64,000 nucleotides of DNA from Nemorincola sp044225795 (GTDB lineage Bacteria > Bacteroidota > Bacteroidia > Chitinophagales > Chitinophagaceae): contig JBGAIF010000003.1 in the NCBI GenBank assembly GCA_044225795.1, positions 445,401 to 509,400 on the forward strand, read 5' to 3'. The position numbers and the translations under genes are program-made. A model generated the notes under the pieces. It searched no databases and was not told the origin of the DNA. It was given only the letters and a program-made list of their open reading frames with translations. Shown here one piece after another: positions 1 through 8,113 of the stretch; positions within the stretch are counted from its first letter, which is position 1, and the number at the start of each line of letters is the position of its first letter.

Positions 1-660
1 CGTGATGCCGCGGAATTTGTGAAGCATGGTAAGGTGAAGGTGAATGGAGAACTGGTGTTAGACCCCGGGTACCGTGTGAAACAGGACGACCAGGTGACCA
101 TGAGCGGTAAAAAATTAGTACCTCAAAAGGGTTTGGTGTACATACTGCTTAATAAGCCTAAGGGATTCATTACGACAAATGAAGATCCGCAGGGCAGAAA
201 AACGGTGATGGAACTGGTGGCCAACTCCGGGGTTGGCAGGTTGTTTGCCGTAGGCAGGCTGGACAGGGACACGACAGGCCTCCTGCTCATTACCAATGAT
301 GGCGCGCTGACACAGAAGCTGAGCCATCCGTCTTACAACATCAAGAAAGTATATCATGTTACGCTGGATAAGCCATTGACCAAGGCAGACTTTGAGAAGA
401 TAGTAGAAGGTGTGGAACTGGAAGATGGCAAGGCAGTAGTAGATGAGATAGCATACCTGGAGAAGAAGAACGAAATAGGGCTGGAGATACACAGTGGCCG
501 CAACCGTATCGTGCGGCGCATATTTGAATCGCTGGGCTATGTGGTAGATAAGCTGGACAGGGTGATGTATGCCGGACTAACCAAAAAGAACCTGCCGAGG
601 AGTAAGTGGCGTTTTCTCAATGACCGGGAGATAGTGTTGCTGAAACACTTTAAGAACTGA
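1..660 (+). CDS. Pseudouridine synthase, RsuA/RluB family (5' end cut by window)
   Basis: The frame is open from base 1, and the first residues (RDAAEFVKHGKVKVNGEL) are the end of an S4 RNA-binding domain, so the true start lies outside the window and the GTG at 19 is internal. The catalytic GRLDRDTTGLLLITNDG segment carries the Asp that attacks uridine in the RsuA/RluB/RluE/RluF family. A basic segment follows (SGRNRIVRRIFESLGY) that is conserved in the RluB/RluF branch. Expected role: conversion of one uridine in rRNA to pseudouridine in the cytoplasm, most likely the RluB position of 23S rRNA. The family call is firm; the target base is inference. Confidence 0.9.
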   Translation, partial: RDAAEFVKHGKVKVNGELVLDPGYRVKQDDQVTMSGKKLVPQKGLVYILLNKPKGFITTNEDPQGRKTVMELVANSGVGRLFAVGRLDRDTTGLLLITNDGALTQKLSHPSYNIKKVYHVTLDKPLTKADFEKIVEGVELEDGKAVVDEIAYLEKKNEIGLEIHSGRNRIVRRIFESLGYVVDKLDRVMYAGLTKKNLPRSKWRFLNDREIVLLKHFKN

Positions 661-704
661 TACGGCTGATAAATGACATACACAACACCATGAAAAAATA
701 ATGA

Positions 705-1874
705 ATGCCTTTTCTTACAGCAGATAGAATACATGACGGACGCGGGTGGTTGCCTGGGGGGTATGTTATAGAAGTAAGTGACGATGGCAGCATCATATCG
801 CTGCATGACTCACCCAAAGAAGGCACCATTGTTTATGAAGGCGTGCTGGCTCCGGGCTTTGTTAATGCGCATTGTCATGTAGAGTTGTCGCATATGAAAG
901 GGGTGATCCCTGAGCATACAAGGCTCATACCATTTCTGAAGAACGTGCAGATGCACCGTAATGACTTTACTGAGGATCAGAAAAAGACGGCGAGGTCAAA
1001 AGCCTATCATGAACTTTATAACAATGGGATCGTTGCTGTAGGCGACATTGCCAATACAACAGATACCCTCGACGTACGCGCGCTTGATAAGCTGCATTTC
1101 TATACATTCATTGAGTCCATAGGTTTTACAGAGGTGAATGCACAGCGTTCATTTGATTTCTCGCTGAAGACCTATAATGCATTCCTGGCACAACAGTCGG
1201 GGGAGAAGACGCTGAAACAATCCATTGTGCCACATGCCCCGTATTCGGTTTCTTCTACACTCTTCCGCCTGATAGACATGCACCGGAACGATGTGATCAT
1301 TTCCATACACAACCAGGAGAGCGATGAGGAGAACGCTTATTATGCATCAAAACAGGGTGATGTGAATGATCTGCTGACAACACTGGGTATTGATGACAGC
1401 TTCTTTTATCCTACCGGAAGGTCGTCCATACAATCATACCTGGAGTGGATGTCGCAGCATCACCCGTTCATTTTTGTACACAATACTTATACCAAGCATA
1501 TGGATGTGCAGTATGCTCACAGCCGTCTGGATGAGGTGTACTGGTGCCTGTGCCCTAATGCCAACATGTATATAGAGAACAAACTGCCGGATATCAATAT
1601 GTTCATCAGTGAGGGGGCTAATATTTGTATCGGTACAGATAGCCTTGCCTCCAACCATCAATTGTGCCTGCTTACCGAACTGAAGACCATCAGTGCTCAT
1701 TATCCGCACATCGGCTGGGACAAGCTGATAACATGGGCTACCTATAATGGTGCCTGCGCATTGCAGATGCAGGATGCAATAGGCACTCTTGAGGTAGGAT
1801 CGAAGCCGGGTATCAATCTCCTTAAAGGGCTGGACCAACCAGGAGTGCGGCCAACTGTGGCACGCATCTTCTGA
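705..1874 (+). CDS. Metal-dependent amidohydrolase, possibly aminofutalosine deaminase-like
   Basis: 389 residues with the layout of the amidohydrolase superfamily. A short N-terminal beta part leads to the metal motif GFVNAHCHVELSH (HxH) near residue 55. PHAPYSVS and SIHNQESDEE follow in mid-protein, then FVHNTY, and the late Asp motif GTDSLASNH. The HxH, later His residues and final Asp are the usual metal ligands. Several Bacteroidota relatives act on adenine-type substrates in the futalosine route to menaquinone, but no other menaquinone gene is nearby, so that role is a guess. The start follows a short A-rich stretch. It ends 23 bases before the stop of the convergent lipoprotein gene, with no clear terminator between them. 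Confidence 0.75.
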   Translation: MPFLTADRIHDGRGWLPGGYVIEVSDDGSIISLHDSPKEGTIVYEGVLAPGFVNAHCHVELSHMKGVIPEHTRLIPFLKNVQMHRNDFTEDQKKTARSKAYHELYNNGIVAVGDIANTTDTLDVRALDKLHFYTFIESIGFTEVNAQRSFDFSLKTYNAFLAQQSGEKTLKQSIVPHAPYSVSSTLFRLIDMHRNDVIISIHNQESDEENAYYASKQGDVNDLLTTLGIDDSFFYPTGRSSIQSYLEWMSQHHPFIFVHNTYTKHMDVQYAHSRLDEVYWCLCPNANMYIENKLPDINMFISEGANICIGTDSLASNHQLCLLTELKTISAHYPHIGWDKLITWATYNGACALQMQDAIGTLEVGSKPGINLLKGLDQPGVRPTVARIF

Positions 1875-1897
1875 TCAGTCCGCCTTTAGTATATTGT

Positions 1898-2590
1898 TTA
1901 ATTGATGTGATACCGTACCAGCCGGCGCTCCCATATTGCCGGGTCACCTTCATAAAATGCTGTTGTTTCGGAGATAAGGCCTACGCCTATTGCATAGCGG
2001 TGAGCATACTCTCTTGCAGGTCCGTATTTATATCCTGTCGGCCAGTTGTAGATCTGCCTGTAGCTGATGGTAGTGAATGTGCCGGCATCTACAGTGATAC
2101 GCTGTCCTTTCAGCCCCATTTGTTCCGTTACATTGACGGTAAATGCTGTTGCTGCATTAGGGCCATAAGAGAATGTACTGAATACGGTGGTTGTATCCTC
2201 TGAAGAAAAAACGATCTTACCGGTATTGGTTACGGTATAGCTAAGTGAATCACGAAGATAAGTGACATTATAAAGTGTGCCGGAGAACGGCTGCGGGCTC
2301 ACGTATTTGTGATACGTGTACCCGTTCAGCACTGTGTCTTTCTCCACATAAATGCTATCGTATGTATTTTCGGCATGTGCTGCGCCACTCACACTGTCCA
2401 GTTTATAACTTCTGTATATCCAGTAGTTACCCGGCTTAAGGTGTGTATAATTGTTGTATTCCGGAGCTGGTAAAACAGAATCGATAAGGGTCGGTGGCGC
2501 CGTATTCTTTTTTGGTTTCTTACAGGAATCAAATACAAACAGCAGGAGCGACGGGAAAAGAAGGGATAACAAAATGGTGTGTTTTTGCAT
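1898..2590 (-). CDS. Predicted lipoprotein of unknown function
   Basis: 230 residues. The N-terminus is a lipoprotein signal: MQKH, a run of Leu/Phe, then FDSCKK, in which Cys 23 would be lipidated. The mature part begins with a Lys/Pro-rich linker and continues as a beta-rich domain with many Tyr, Thr and Ser residues (YTHLKPGNYWIYRSYKL near residue 50). That resembles the extracellular beta-sandwich lipoproteins common in Bacteroidota, but I recognise no named family. It is probably anchored in the outer membrane or periplasm. A 20-bp perfect palindrome lies 37 bp upstream of the start and may regulate it. Confidence 0.7.
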   Translation of the reverse strand: MQKHTILLSLLFPSLLLFVFDSCKKPKKNTAPPTLIDSVLPAPEYNNYTHLKPGNYWIYRSYKLDSVSGAAHAENTYDSIYVEKDTVLNGYTYHKYVSPQPFSGTLYNVTYLRDSLSYTVTNTGKIVFSSEDTTTVFSTFSYGPNAATAFTVNVTEQMGLKGQRITVDAGTFTTISYRQIYNWPTGYKYGPAREYAHRYAIGVGLISETTAFYEGDPAIWERRLVRYHIN

Positions 2591-2602
2591 GTCGTTGTTT
2601 TT

Positions 2603-2646
2603 CTAAAATAACGACCACAGACAAGCATTATTGCATATGCAATAAT
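2603..2646 (-). promoter_or_regulatory. Candidate promoter with 20-bp palindromic operator
   Basis: Bases 2627-2646 form a perfect palindrome, ATTATTGCATATGCAATAAT. Downstream on the minus strand, TATTTTAG (2610-2603) is a near match to the Bacteroidota -7 box TAnnTTTG. The palindrome would cover the -33 region of the lipoprotein promoter, a typical place for a repressor. No T-run follows, so it is not an intrinsic terminator. The binding protein is unknown. Confidence 0.4.
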
Positions 2647-2681
2647 ATAGCGGGTGCTGCGTTAAACACACCACTTTGTTC

Positions 2682-3101
2682 TTAAGCTTCAGCCAGCACC
2701 ATTCTTGCCAGTGCCATCTCATGCTTTCTTTTTACAGATTCACCGATAGGTGTTGGCTGCCCGTCATCGTCAATACGTACGAATGTGATGGATGTTGTAC
2801 ACATCACGGTTTCCTCACCGCTATATACATTGTACTTGCGTGCCTCAATATTCAGGTTGATGGAAGTATTGCCCAGGTGAGCCACCTCTCCGTATATGCG
2901 TACGTGGTTGCCTGCCTTCAGTGGTTTCTTAAAGAGCATCTCTCCTACGCGCAGTGTCACCATATTCGGTGTGCAGCAATACTCTGTGGCGTAAGCCGCG
3001 GCTGCCTCATCTATCCATGACATCATAAATCCTCCGAAAAGGTTGCCGTGTATGCCAATGTCTTTGCCCATGCAGATCTTCTTGTTGATCAGTTTCATCA
3101 T
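2682..3101 (-). CDS. Acyl-CoA thioesterase, hotdog fold (YciA-like)
   Basis: 139 residues from the first ATG of an ATG-ATG pair; the open frame extends further upstream, but that part overlaps a transcription terminator, so the internal start is preferred. The protein has the single hotdog domain of the YciA/BACH group: GIHGNLFGGFMMSWIDEAAA near residue 20 contains the G-N-x-F-GG motif and the Asp/Glu of the active site, followed by strands such as VRIYGEVAHLGNTSINL. These enzymes hydrolyse acyl-CoA thioesters in the cytoplasm, with broad chain-length preference in YciA. The exact substrate cannot be read from sequence. It lies head-to-tail after the dienelactone hydrolase gene, separated by a strong terminator. 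Confidence 0.85.
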   Translation of the reverse strand: MMKLINKKICMGKDIGIHGNLFGGFMMSWIDEAAAAYATEYCCTPNMVTLRVGEMLFKKPLKAGNHVRIYGEVAHLGNTSINLNIEARKYNVYSGEETVMCTTSITFVRIDDDGQPTPIGESVKRKHEMALARMVLAEA

Positions 3102-3121
3102 GTTGTGGTTGTTTGAAGTAT

Positions 3122-3151
3122 AAAAAAAGCCCCCCGGTACAGGCGGGGGGC
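3122..3151 (-). terminator. Strong intrinsic terminator
   Basis: On the minus strand a G+C-only 7-bp stem, GCCCCCC/GGGGGGC with loop GCCTGTACC, is followed by seven T residues. It ends transcription coming from the dienelactone hydrolase gene or from a small RNA in the 160-base gap, and it lies only 20 bases before the thioesterase start. The thioesterase therefore needs read-through or its own promoter. Confidence 0.85.
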
Positions 3152-3313
3152 GAAATCTCTTTTCAGATCCGGACAATATCATCCCCGCAACGAATAGCAC
3201 TGCTTACAGCACATGCCGGTATTACGTTTTGAATTATGATGTATGTTACCCTGAATTTTCATGCTGCAATATTAGTAAGAAATCTGAAGACCAAAGTTTA
3301 AGAAAATGATAAA
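3152..3313 (-). other. 160-base non-coding stretch ending in a terminator
   Basis: No open frame is convincing here. On the minus strand it runs from the dienelactone hydrolase stop to the strong terminator at 3151-3122. It begins with AAACTTTG, one base from the TAnnTTTG box. It is either a long 3' untranslated region or a small RNA with its own promoter. Confidence 0.35.
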
Positions 3314-4162
3314 TTACCTGATGTTCAGTTTTTCCTTCAGGAACCTTACTGACAAAACCTGTGCCTCGGCAGCGGCTTTCACATCAAATTTCGGATTGCT
3401 GGGATTGGCAAATGCATGTACCGCGTCAAAGCTATGCAATGTGAATTTCTGCCCGGTCCTCTTTACCACTTTTTCAAACGCTTCTACGTCATTCATTTGT
3501 ATGAAGCCATCCTGGTTAGCGCGAATGTATAACACATCACAGCGCAAAGGCTTTATGCGGCTGGCATCTTTCTCGGGGAAGCCATAGTACATCACGCACC
3601 CGGCAGCCTGTGTGCCTGCCATCACCGATGAGGTGAATGACCAACTGCCGCCCATACACCAGCCGAGCGTGGCTATCTTCTTATTCCCTGTTTTTACCTG
3701 AACGGCTTTTATGATGGCTTGCGCCCTTTTGGCATCGAGGCCGCCCATCAGCTTGCCCGCCTCATCGGCTGTCCTGGCTACCTTCCCGTCATACAGGTCT
3801 ATGGCATATACATCAACATTGCCGCCTAACAGCTTTTGCCAGTTTTCCGCCTCTCTCCTGATGTAGTCATTCAATCCCCACCATTCGTGGAAGATGAACA
3901 GCACCTTGTCGGTAGGTTGCGGAGACGGAACGAAGAACGCATTCGCGCTTTTATCGCCTGGTATGGGGTATTCTACCATTTTACCCGCATCGGGAGCATA
4001 GTCGAATGGTATGGGCGCTTCATGAGACGCTTTGAATTCCTTATTGAGCGCCAGCATCTGCATACTATTGCCGGTGGGCTTCTTACAGCAGCTTTGAGCA
4101 AGTGAAACCTGTGAGGCTGCACAGCAGGCTATAGCCATTATTGTGATGAACAGTTTCTTCAT
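3314..4162 (-). CDS. Secreted dienelactone hydrolase family protein
   Basis: 282 residues. The N-terminus is a signal peptide (MKKLFITIMAIACCAASQ...SLAQS), so the enzyme acts in the periplasm or outside the cell. A 50-residue linker leads to an alpha/beta-hydrolase domain with the dienelactone hydrolase signatures HEWWGLNDYIRREAENW near residue 92 and LGWCMGGSW near residue 165. In the latter the G-x-C-x-G motif puts a Cys as nucleophile, as in DLH rather than Ser hydrolases. The late FDAVHAF carries the catalytic His. Known members open dienelactones or related esters; the natural substrate here is unknown. Confidence 0.85.
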   Translation of the reverse strand: MKKLFITIMAIACCAASQVSLAQSCCKKPTGNSMQMLALNKEFKASHEAPIPFDYAPDAGKMVEYPIPGDKSANAFFVPSPQPTDKVLFIFHEWWGLNDYIRREAENWQKLLGGNVDVYAIDLYDGKVARTADEAGKLMGGLDAKRAQAIIKAVQVKTGNKKIATLGWCMGGSWSFTSSVMAGTQAAGCVMYYGFPEKDASRIKPLRCDVLYIRANQDGFIQMNDVEAFEKVVKRTGQKFTLHSFDAVHAFANPSNPKFDVKAAAEAQVLSVRFLKEKLNIR

Positions 4163-4216
4163 ATCGCGATCTTTCTTTTTAAATTATATGCAAGTTATAA
4201 AACCTTTGCTTACAGG

Positions 4217-4996
4217 TCATATCTTTAAAGAGGTAAGGTAGGGTATAGCTTCTTTCATTCGGCTGCCATACCAACTGAACATTTCCCCATCCACCAGCCT
4301 TACTTCAACTCCCGGAAGTACTTCGTTTATCTCGGCTATATGCGCATCCTTGAAGGGGTAGGGCTCTGAAGAAAGTAATACCAGTTCGGTTTTTTTGCCC
4401 TTCAGATCTTCCAAAGTAATTTCAGGATAGCGTTCCGTGCCGGCGAATACATTGGTCCACCCCATAGTGGTTATGATGTCGCTGATGAACGTATCGCCGC
4501 CGGCACACATCCATGGCTTGCGCCAGATGAAATAAGCTACCCGTTTCGGTTGGTGTCTTTCTGAGAGTTCTCTGAATCCTGTTGCTATTTCTTCTGCAAG
4601 CTGTGCTGATCGTTCCTTTCGCCCGGTTATTTCACCTACTTCGCCTATCATGTGCAGCGCGTCGCTTATTGTCTTGATGTCACTTACCCAGGTAGGGTAG
4701 CGGGCAGAAAGCTCTTCTATTTGTTCGCGCGTATTCTCTTCTTTATTGGCGATGATAAGGTCGGGCTCAAGAGAACTGACAATGTCTGTATGCACAGTCT
4801 TCGTACCACCTACCCGCTTCTTGTTCCTGAACCATTTCTCGGGGTGTACACAGAACTTTGTGATGCCTACTACTTCATCTTCAAGGCCGAGTGTATGAAG
4901 CAGTTCTGTCTGAGAGGGTACCAGCGACACAATACGCTTAGGAGGGTAGGGAATTGCTACCCGGTTGCCAAGCATATCTGTGAACACTTTTTCCAT
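4217..4996 (-). CDS. BtuF-like substrate-binding protein without signal peptide
   Basis: 259 residues from the ATG that overlaps the upstream stop as TGATG, which suggests translational coupling. The protein matches the helical-backbone metal receptor family of periplasmic cobalamin/iron-chelate binding proteins: PPKRIVSLVPSQTELLHTLG at the start, VGGTKTVHTD, LEPDLIIANKEENTREQIE, then a long helix and a second lobe. No signal peptide or lipobox can be seen with this start, and the in-frame extension does not add one, so the protein looks cytoplasmic. No BtuC/BtuD partner is adjacent. It is the last gene of a three-gene run behind the CBS-type enzyme. Binding of cobalamin is possible but unproven. 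Confidence 0.75.
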   Translation of the reverse strand: MEKVFTDMLGNRVAIPYPPKRIVSLVPSQTELLHTLGLEDEVVGITKFCVHPEKWFRNKKRVGGTKTVHTDIVSSLEPDLIIANKEENTREQIEELSARYPTWVSDIKTISDALHMIGEVGEITGRKERSAQLAEEIATGFRELSERHQPKRVAYFIWRKPWMCAGGDTFISDIITTMGWTNVFAGTERYPEITLEDLKGKKTELVLLSSEPYPFKDAHIAEINEVLPGVEVRLVDGEMFSWYGSRMKEAIPYLTSLKI

Positions 4997-5361
4997 CACC
5001 GGAATCTTTTGTAGAAGAACAACAGGATAACACTGAATATGGCATCTATGCCCCGCAGGTTGCTGTAACAGTCGGTAGCGCTGATCCATTTATTCCTGAC
5101 AGCAAGGAACAATAATATGTCGGCAAAAGTGATCAGTACATAACCGAAAAGCCCCCATTTGCGCAGATCGCATACTGCGAGCCAGAAGAAGGTATAGCCG
5201 GCCATCCAGAGTACCTCGAGCCATTCCATACCGGGAAACGGGCTTGTACGGTCGCTCCAGGAGGTCCACAGCAGCAGCAGTATATGAAATAAAGCCACCA
5301 GCGGAAACAGCATTGGTGGCTTTTTAACGATATCTGTTATTAATTCTTTGAAGTTGCGCAT
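4996..5361 (-). CDS. Small integral membrane protein
   Basis: 121 residues, starting at the ATG one base after the stop of the CBS-type enzyme gene; an in-frame upstream ATG would overlap that gene. Three or four hydrophobic helices are visible: LFPLVALFHILLLLW, LWMAGYTFFWLAVCDL, GYVLITFADILLFLAV and AIFSVILLFFYKRF. Charged residues sit at both ends. I recognise no family. Tight spacing on both sides says it is cotranscribed with the CBS-type enzyme and the BtuF-like protein. Confidence 0.7.
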   Translation of the reverse strand: MRNFKELITDIVKKPPMLFPLVALFHILLLLWTSWSDRTSPFPGMEWLEVLWMAGYTFFWLAVCDLRKWGLFGYVLITFADILLFLAVRNKWISATDCYSNLRGIDAIFSVILLFFYKRFR

Positions 5362-5362
5362 C

Positions 5363-6730
5363 TTATCCTTTGCTGAACGCGTTGAGGATGTCATACTTGG
5401 TCAGGATGGTGTACTGCCCGCTTTCGTCGCGTGTCAGTACTGCTCCGTTGTCTTTATTGATGTAGTGCGTCAGCCTTTCCAGCGGAGTGTCCATATCTAC
5501 TACCGGGAGCGCGTGGTCCATCACATCGCCTATGAGCTGGTCTTTTACATCGGCCTCTTCTATCAGTTTCTTAAAGAGACTGCCTTGTGTCACGCTGCCG
5601 GTCATTTCGCCGTCCAGCATTACGGGTATCTGCTCTATATCGTATTTCTTCATCAGTTCCAGCGCGTCACTTACTTTGCTGTTCTGATCTATGGTCACCA
5701 GTCTGCGGCGGCCCAGCCCTCCTATCAGGTCGCGCACGGTGCGCACCTCGAGGAAGCCACGGTCCAACATCCATTCGTCATTATATATCTTAGCTACGTA
5801 ACGGCTGCCATGATCGTGGAAGATAACCACAACCACATCATCCTTTTTCAGCCTGTCTTTCAACTGGCGCAGGCCCGCTATTACCGAGCCACCGGAATAA
5901 CCGACAAATATGCCTTCCTCGCGTGTGATGCGGCGTGCCATGAGGGCGCCATCCTTATCCGTTACCTTTTCAAAATGGTCGAGCGCGTTGCGGTCATAGT
6001 TTTCCGGCAGGAAATCCTCTCCAAAACCTTCGGATATATACGGATGCACCTCTCCCATATCCAGTTCTCCGGTGTCGAACCATTTTTTCAGCAAGCTGCC
6101 ATAAGTATCTATGGCCCAAACCTGTATGTCGGGGTTTTGTTCTTTCAGGTATTTGCCTGTGCCCACAATGGTTCCGCCGGTACCGGCAGCCACCACAAGG
6201 TGAGTCACCTTACCCTCTGTTTGCTTCCATATCTCGGGACCCGTCTGCTCGTAGTGAGCCAGGCGGTTGGCAAGGTTGTCGTACTGGTTCACATACCAGC
6301 TATTGGGTATCTCTGTTTGCAGGCGGCGGGCTACCTGGTAGTAACTGCGGGGGTCTTCGGGATCTACGTTTGTAGGGCATACGATCACCTCGGCGCCATG
6401 AGCCTTCAATATGTCCGCTTTTTCCTTGCTCTGCTTATCGGTAGTAGCAAATATGCATTTATAACCCTTAATGATGGCAGCCAGTGCAAGGCCCATGCCG
6501 GTATTACCGCTGGTGCCCTCAATGATGGTTCCGCCGGGCTTTATCTTTCCTTCTTTTTCGGCCACTTCCAGCATTTTCAGTGCCATACGGTCCTTGATGC
6601 TGTTGCCGGGATTGAAGGTCTCCACCTTAGCATACACCTTGCAGGGCAGGTCGGCCACTACGCGGTTCAGTTTCACTAATGGAGTATTGCCTATTGTCTG
6701 GAGGATATTATCATATACCCGTTCTGCCAT
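5363..6730 (-). CDS. Cystathionine beta-synthase-type PLP enzyme with C-terminal CBS domain pair
   Basis: 455 residues. The first 310 form a fold-type II PLP enzyme: NPGNSIKDRMALK carries the PLP lysine (K46), EGTSGNTGMGLA binds the phosphate, and GTGGTIVGTGKYLKE and VGYSGGSV are conserved. The last 120 residues are two CBS domains (LVTIDQNSKVSDALELMKKY and VVDMDTPLERLTHYI), which bind adenosyl ligands and regulate many such enzymes. The expected reaction is condensation of serine with homocysteine; an O-acetylserine sulfhydrylase activity cannot be excluded from sequence. It heads a tight operon with a membrane protein and a BtuF-like protein. Confidence 0.88.
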   Translation of the reverse strand: MAERVYDNILQTIGNTPLVKLNRVVADLPCKVYAKVETFNPGNSIKDRMALKMLEVAEKEGKIKPGGTIIEGTSGNTGMGLALAAIIKGYKCIFATTDKQSKEKADILKAHGAEVIVCPTNVDPEDPRSYYQVARRLQTEIPNSWYVNQYDNLANRLAHYEQTGPEIWKQTEGKVTHLVVAAGTGGTIVGTGKYLKEQNPDIQVWAIDTYGSLLKKWFDTGELDMGEVHPYISEGFGEDFLPENYDRNALDHFEKVTDKDGALMARRITREEGIFVGYSGGSVIAGLRQLKDRLKKDDVVVVIFHDHGSRYVAKIYNDEWMLDRGFLEVRTVRDLIGGLGRRRLVTIDQNSKVSDALELMKKYDIEQIPVMLDGEMTGSVTQGSLFKKLIEEADVKDQLIGDVMDHALPVVDMDTPLERLTHYINKDNGAVLTRDESGQYTILTKYDILNAFSKG

Positions 6731-6810
6731 AATATCAGTTTTTATCTGCGGCGAAGGTAGAAAAAATATGCCGACCGCCGTAAGGGGGGCATCTTCTGAA
6801 CGCCCGGAAA

Positions 6811-6842
6811 TAAATAAGCCCCGAGGATTCGGGGCTTATTTA
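6811..6842 (-). terminator. Bidirectional-looking intrinsic terminator
   Basis: AATAAGCCCCGA, loop GGATT, then TCGGGGCTTATT form a 12-bp stem just after the stop of the Pmp3-like gene on the minus strand. T-rich sequence follows, so it mainly ends that transcript. Confidence 0.75.
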
Positions 6843-6858
6843 ATATTTTGGTTATCTA

Positions 6859-7293
6859 TTAATAATATTTCTTCATCTTAACGAGCGTATAGATAAGGCC
6901 CGGCAGATAGAACAGGAAGTACAGTATCAATGAGAGTACCCAGTCAAAATCAGAGAAATTATCGTTGATACCCATTGCTAACCAACCCCAGCCAATGATA
7001 GCCAGAACTATGTACAGCACTTTTGGCACCGACGCCGACTTTTTAGGCGACATAAGCTTCGTCGCGATCTTAGAGAAGAACGAGTGTTTCTGGTGAGCAG
7101 TCATAGAAACCGCTTTTTGAGTCAGTTCCTGCGCAGCGGCTGTTGTTGCTACCGGCATGGTCTCAGCAGGAGCAGTAGTTACTACCTCTGTTGCTTCGAT
7201 GTCCTTTTTAACCGGGAATGCAGCATGGCTCACATTGGCCGTAAACAGTGACATTGAAATGAGTGTGATGAAGATCGATTTCTTGCTATTCAT
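6859..7293 (-). CDS. Pmp3/YqaE-type membrane protein with exported N-terminal region
   Basis: 144 residues. A signal-like N-terminus (MNSKKSIFITLISMSLFTANVSHA) is followed by about 65 polar residues rich in Ala/Thr/Val. Two membrane helices follow (KVLYIVLAIIGWGWLAMGI and WVLSLILYFLFYLPGLIYTL). The last helix has the LxYxPG-I-Y pattern of Pmp3/YqaE proteins, small membrane proteins linked to salt and membrane-potential stress. The N-terminal extension is longer than in the classical 50-residue family. The family call rests on the C-terminal half only. Confidence 0.7.
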   Translation of the reverse strand: MNSKKSIFITLISMSLFTANVSHAAFPVKKDIEATEVVTTAPAETMPVATTAAAQELTQKAVSMTAHQKHSFFSKIATKLMSPKKSASVPKVLYIVLAIIGWGWLAMGINDNFSDFDWVLSLILYFLFYLPGLIYTLVKMKKYY

Positions 7294-7404
7294 GTCGTAA
7301 GTTTTAGTTCACTCAAAAGTACTCGTTTCAGCGGGAAAAAGAAAAATAATTTATTGTTTATGTGCGGCAACTGTGGATATGTATCTCAGGCAGTAAATTT
7401 TATA

Positions 7405-7412
7405 TATTTTTG
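7405..7412 (+). promoter_or_regulatory. Promoter -7 box of the Lys/Pro-rich lipoprotein gene
   Basis: TATTTTTG matches the Bacteroidota -7 consensus TAnnTTTG and lies 22 bases before the ATG at 7434. A clear -33 box is not visible at the usual spacing. Confidence 0.5.
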
Positions 7413-7433
7413 TGCTGTACTAAGTCACAGATC

Positions 7434-8009
7434 ATGAGGGCACAACTAGTTTTGATTGGCATATTATTGATACTCACCGCAAATCTCAGTTCCTGCCTGA
7501 AACGCCCCTACCACTTCAACGACAAGCGAGGTGTCTATAAAGATATCGCCCGTACTCCTGAACAACGTGAAGAACTGGCCGCAAGAAAGAAGCATAAGAA
7601 GCGACATAGAAAAGCTGAGAAAGAAGACAGTGCTGTTGCCGACAAGAAGGCAGATAAAAAACAGGAGCAGATACCGGCTACTGATAATGGAGCAAGTATC
7701 CCAGGTGGCGCTGTTAATTCTGAACATATTGCTGATACAACTCATCCGGGTTCAGTTCCTGTTGATGGGTCAGGTGCTAAACCGGTAGAGCAAACTAAGC
7801 CGGAAGCTACGGGTGTTCCTCCCGTTACTCAGCAACCCGATGTAGCAGTGCCTCCACCTGCAGAGCAAAAACCTGCTACAGAGACCAAGGCGAAGAAGAA
7901 AAAGAGATCAAAGAAATCTAAAGGCTCAGTTGATGGTAAAGAGACCGAACAAAACGGCCTTCCGGAGTCTTCGGACAAGAAAGATCAGCCCGGATCGGAT
8001 CAGAATTAG
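7434..8009 (+). CDS. Lys- and Pro-rich lipoprotein, low complexity
   Basis: 191 residues from the ATG that gives a lipoprotein signal (MRAQLVLIGILLILTANLSSC, lipidated Cys 21); the frame extends upstream, but the longer form would hide the signal. The mature part is almost all low complexity: Lys/Arg/Glu-rich (ARKKHKKRHRKAEKEDS), a Pro/Val/Thr-rich stretch, a second basic run (AKKKKRSKKSKGS) and an acidic tail. No folded domain is seen. Such disordered lipoproteins may span the periplasm or touch peptidoglycan, but no function can be assigned. It precedes the TonB receptor, which has its own promoter. Confidence 0.7.
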   Translation: MRAQLVLIGILLILTANLSSCLKRPYHFNDKRGVYKDIARTPEQREELAARKKHKKRHRKAEKEDSAVADKKADKKQEQIPATDNGASIPGGAVNSEHIADTTHPGSVPVDGSGAKPVEQTKPEATGVPPVTQQPDVAVPPPAEQKPATETKAKKKKRSKKSKGSVDGKETEQNGLPESSDKKDQPGSDQN

Positions 8010-8013
8010 TGCA

Positions 8014-8102
8014 GTAACATTAAGTTCATCTTCAGTTAATATTCAGGAAACAATTTGGTAAACCACCATTAATTCTGTGGTAACATACCCCCGTTACTTT
8101 TG
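8014..8102 (+). promoter_or_regulatory. Seven tandem 11-bp repeats plus -7 box: PhoB/PhoP-like operator array
   Basis: Seven consecutive 11-bp units begin at 8014, 8025, 8036, 8047, 8058, 8069 and 8080 with GTAACA, TTCATC, TTAATA, GAAACA, GTAAAC, TTAATT and GTAACA, each followed by five variable bases. The last unit ends four bases before TACTTTTG (8095-8102), a perfect TAnnTTTG box, and no usual -33 box is present. Eleven-bp direct repeats of TT(A/C)A(C/T)A type are known operators of PhoP/PhoB response regulators. Assignment to phosphate control is inference. Confidence 0.6.
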
Positions 8103-8113
8103 CCGGAAAAAAA

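Noticed and set aside
5348..6679. A 443-codon open frame on the plus strand
   Set aside because: It is fully antisense to the clear CBS-type enzyme gene, has no domain, and its length comes from the codon bias of the real gene.
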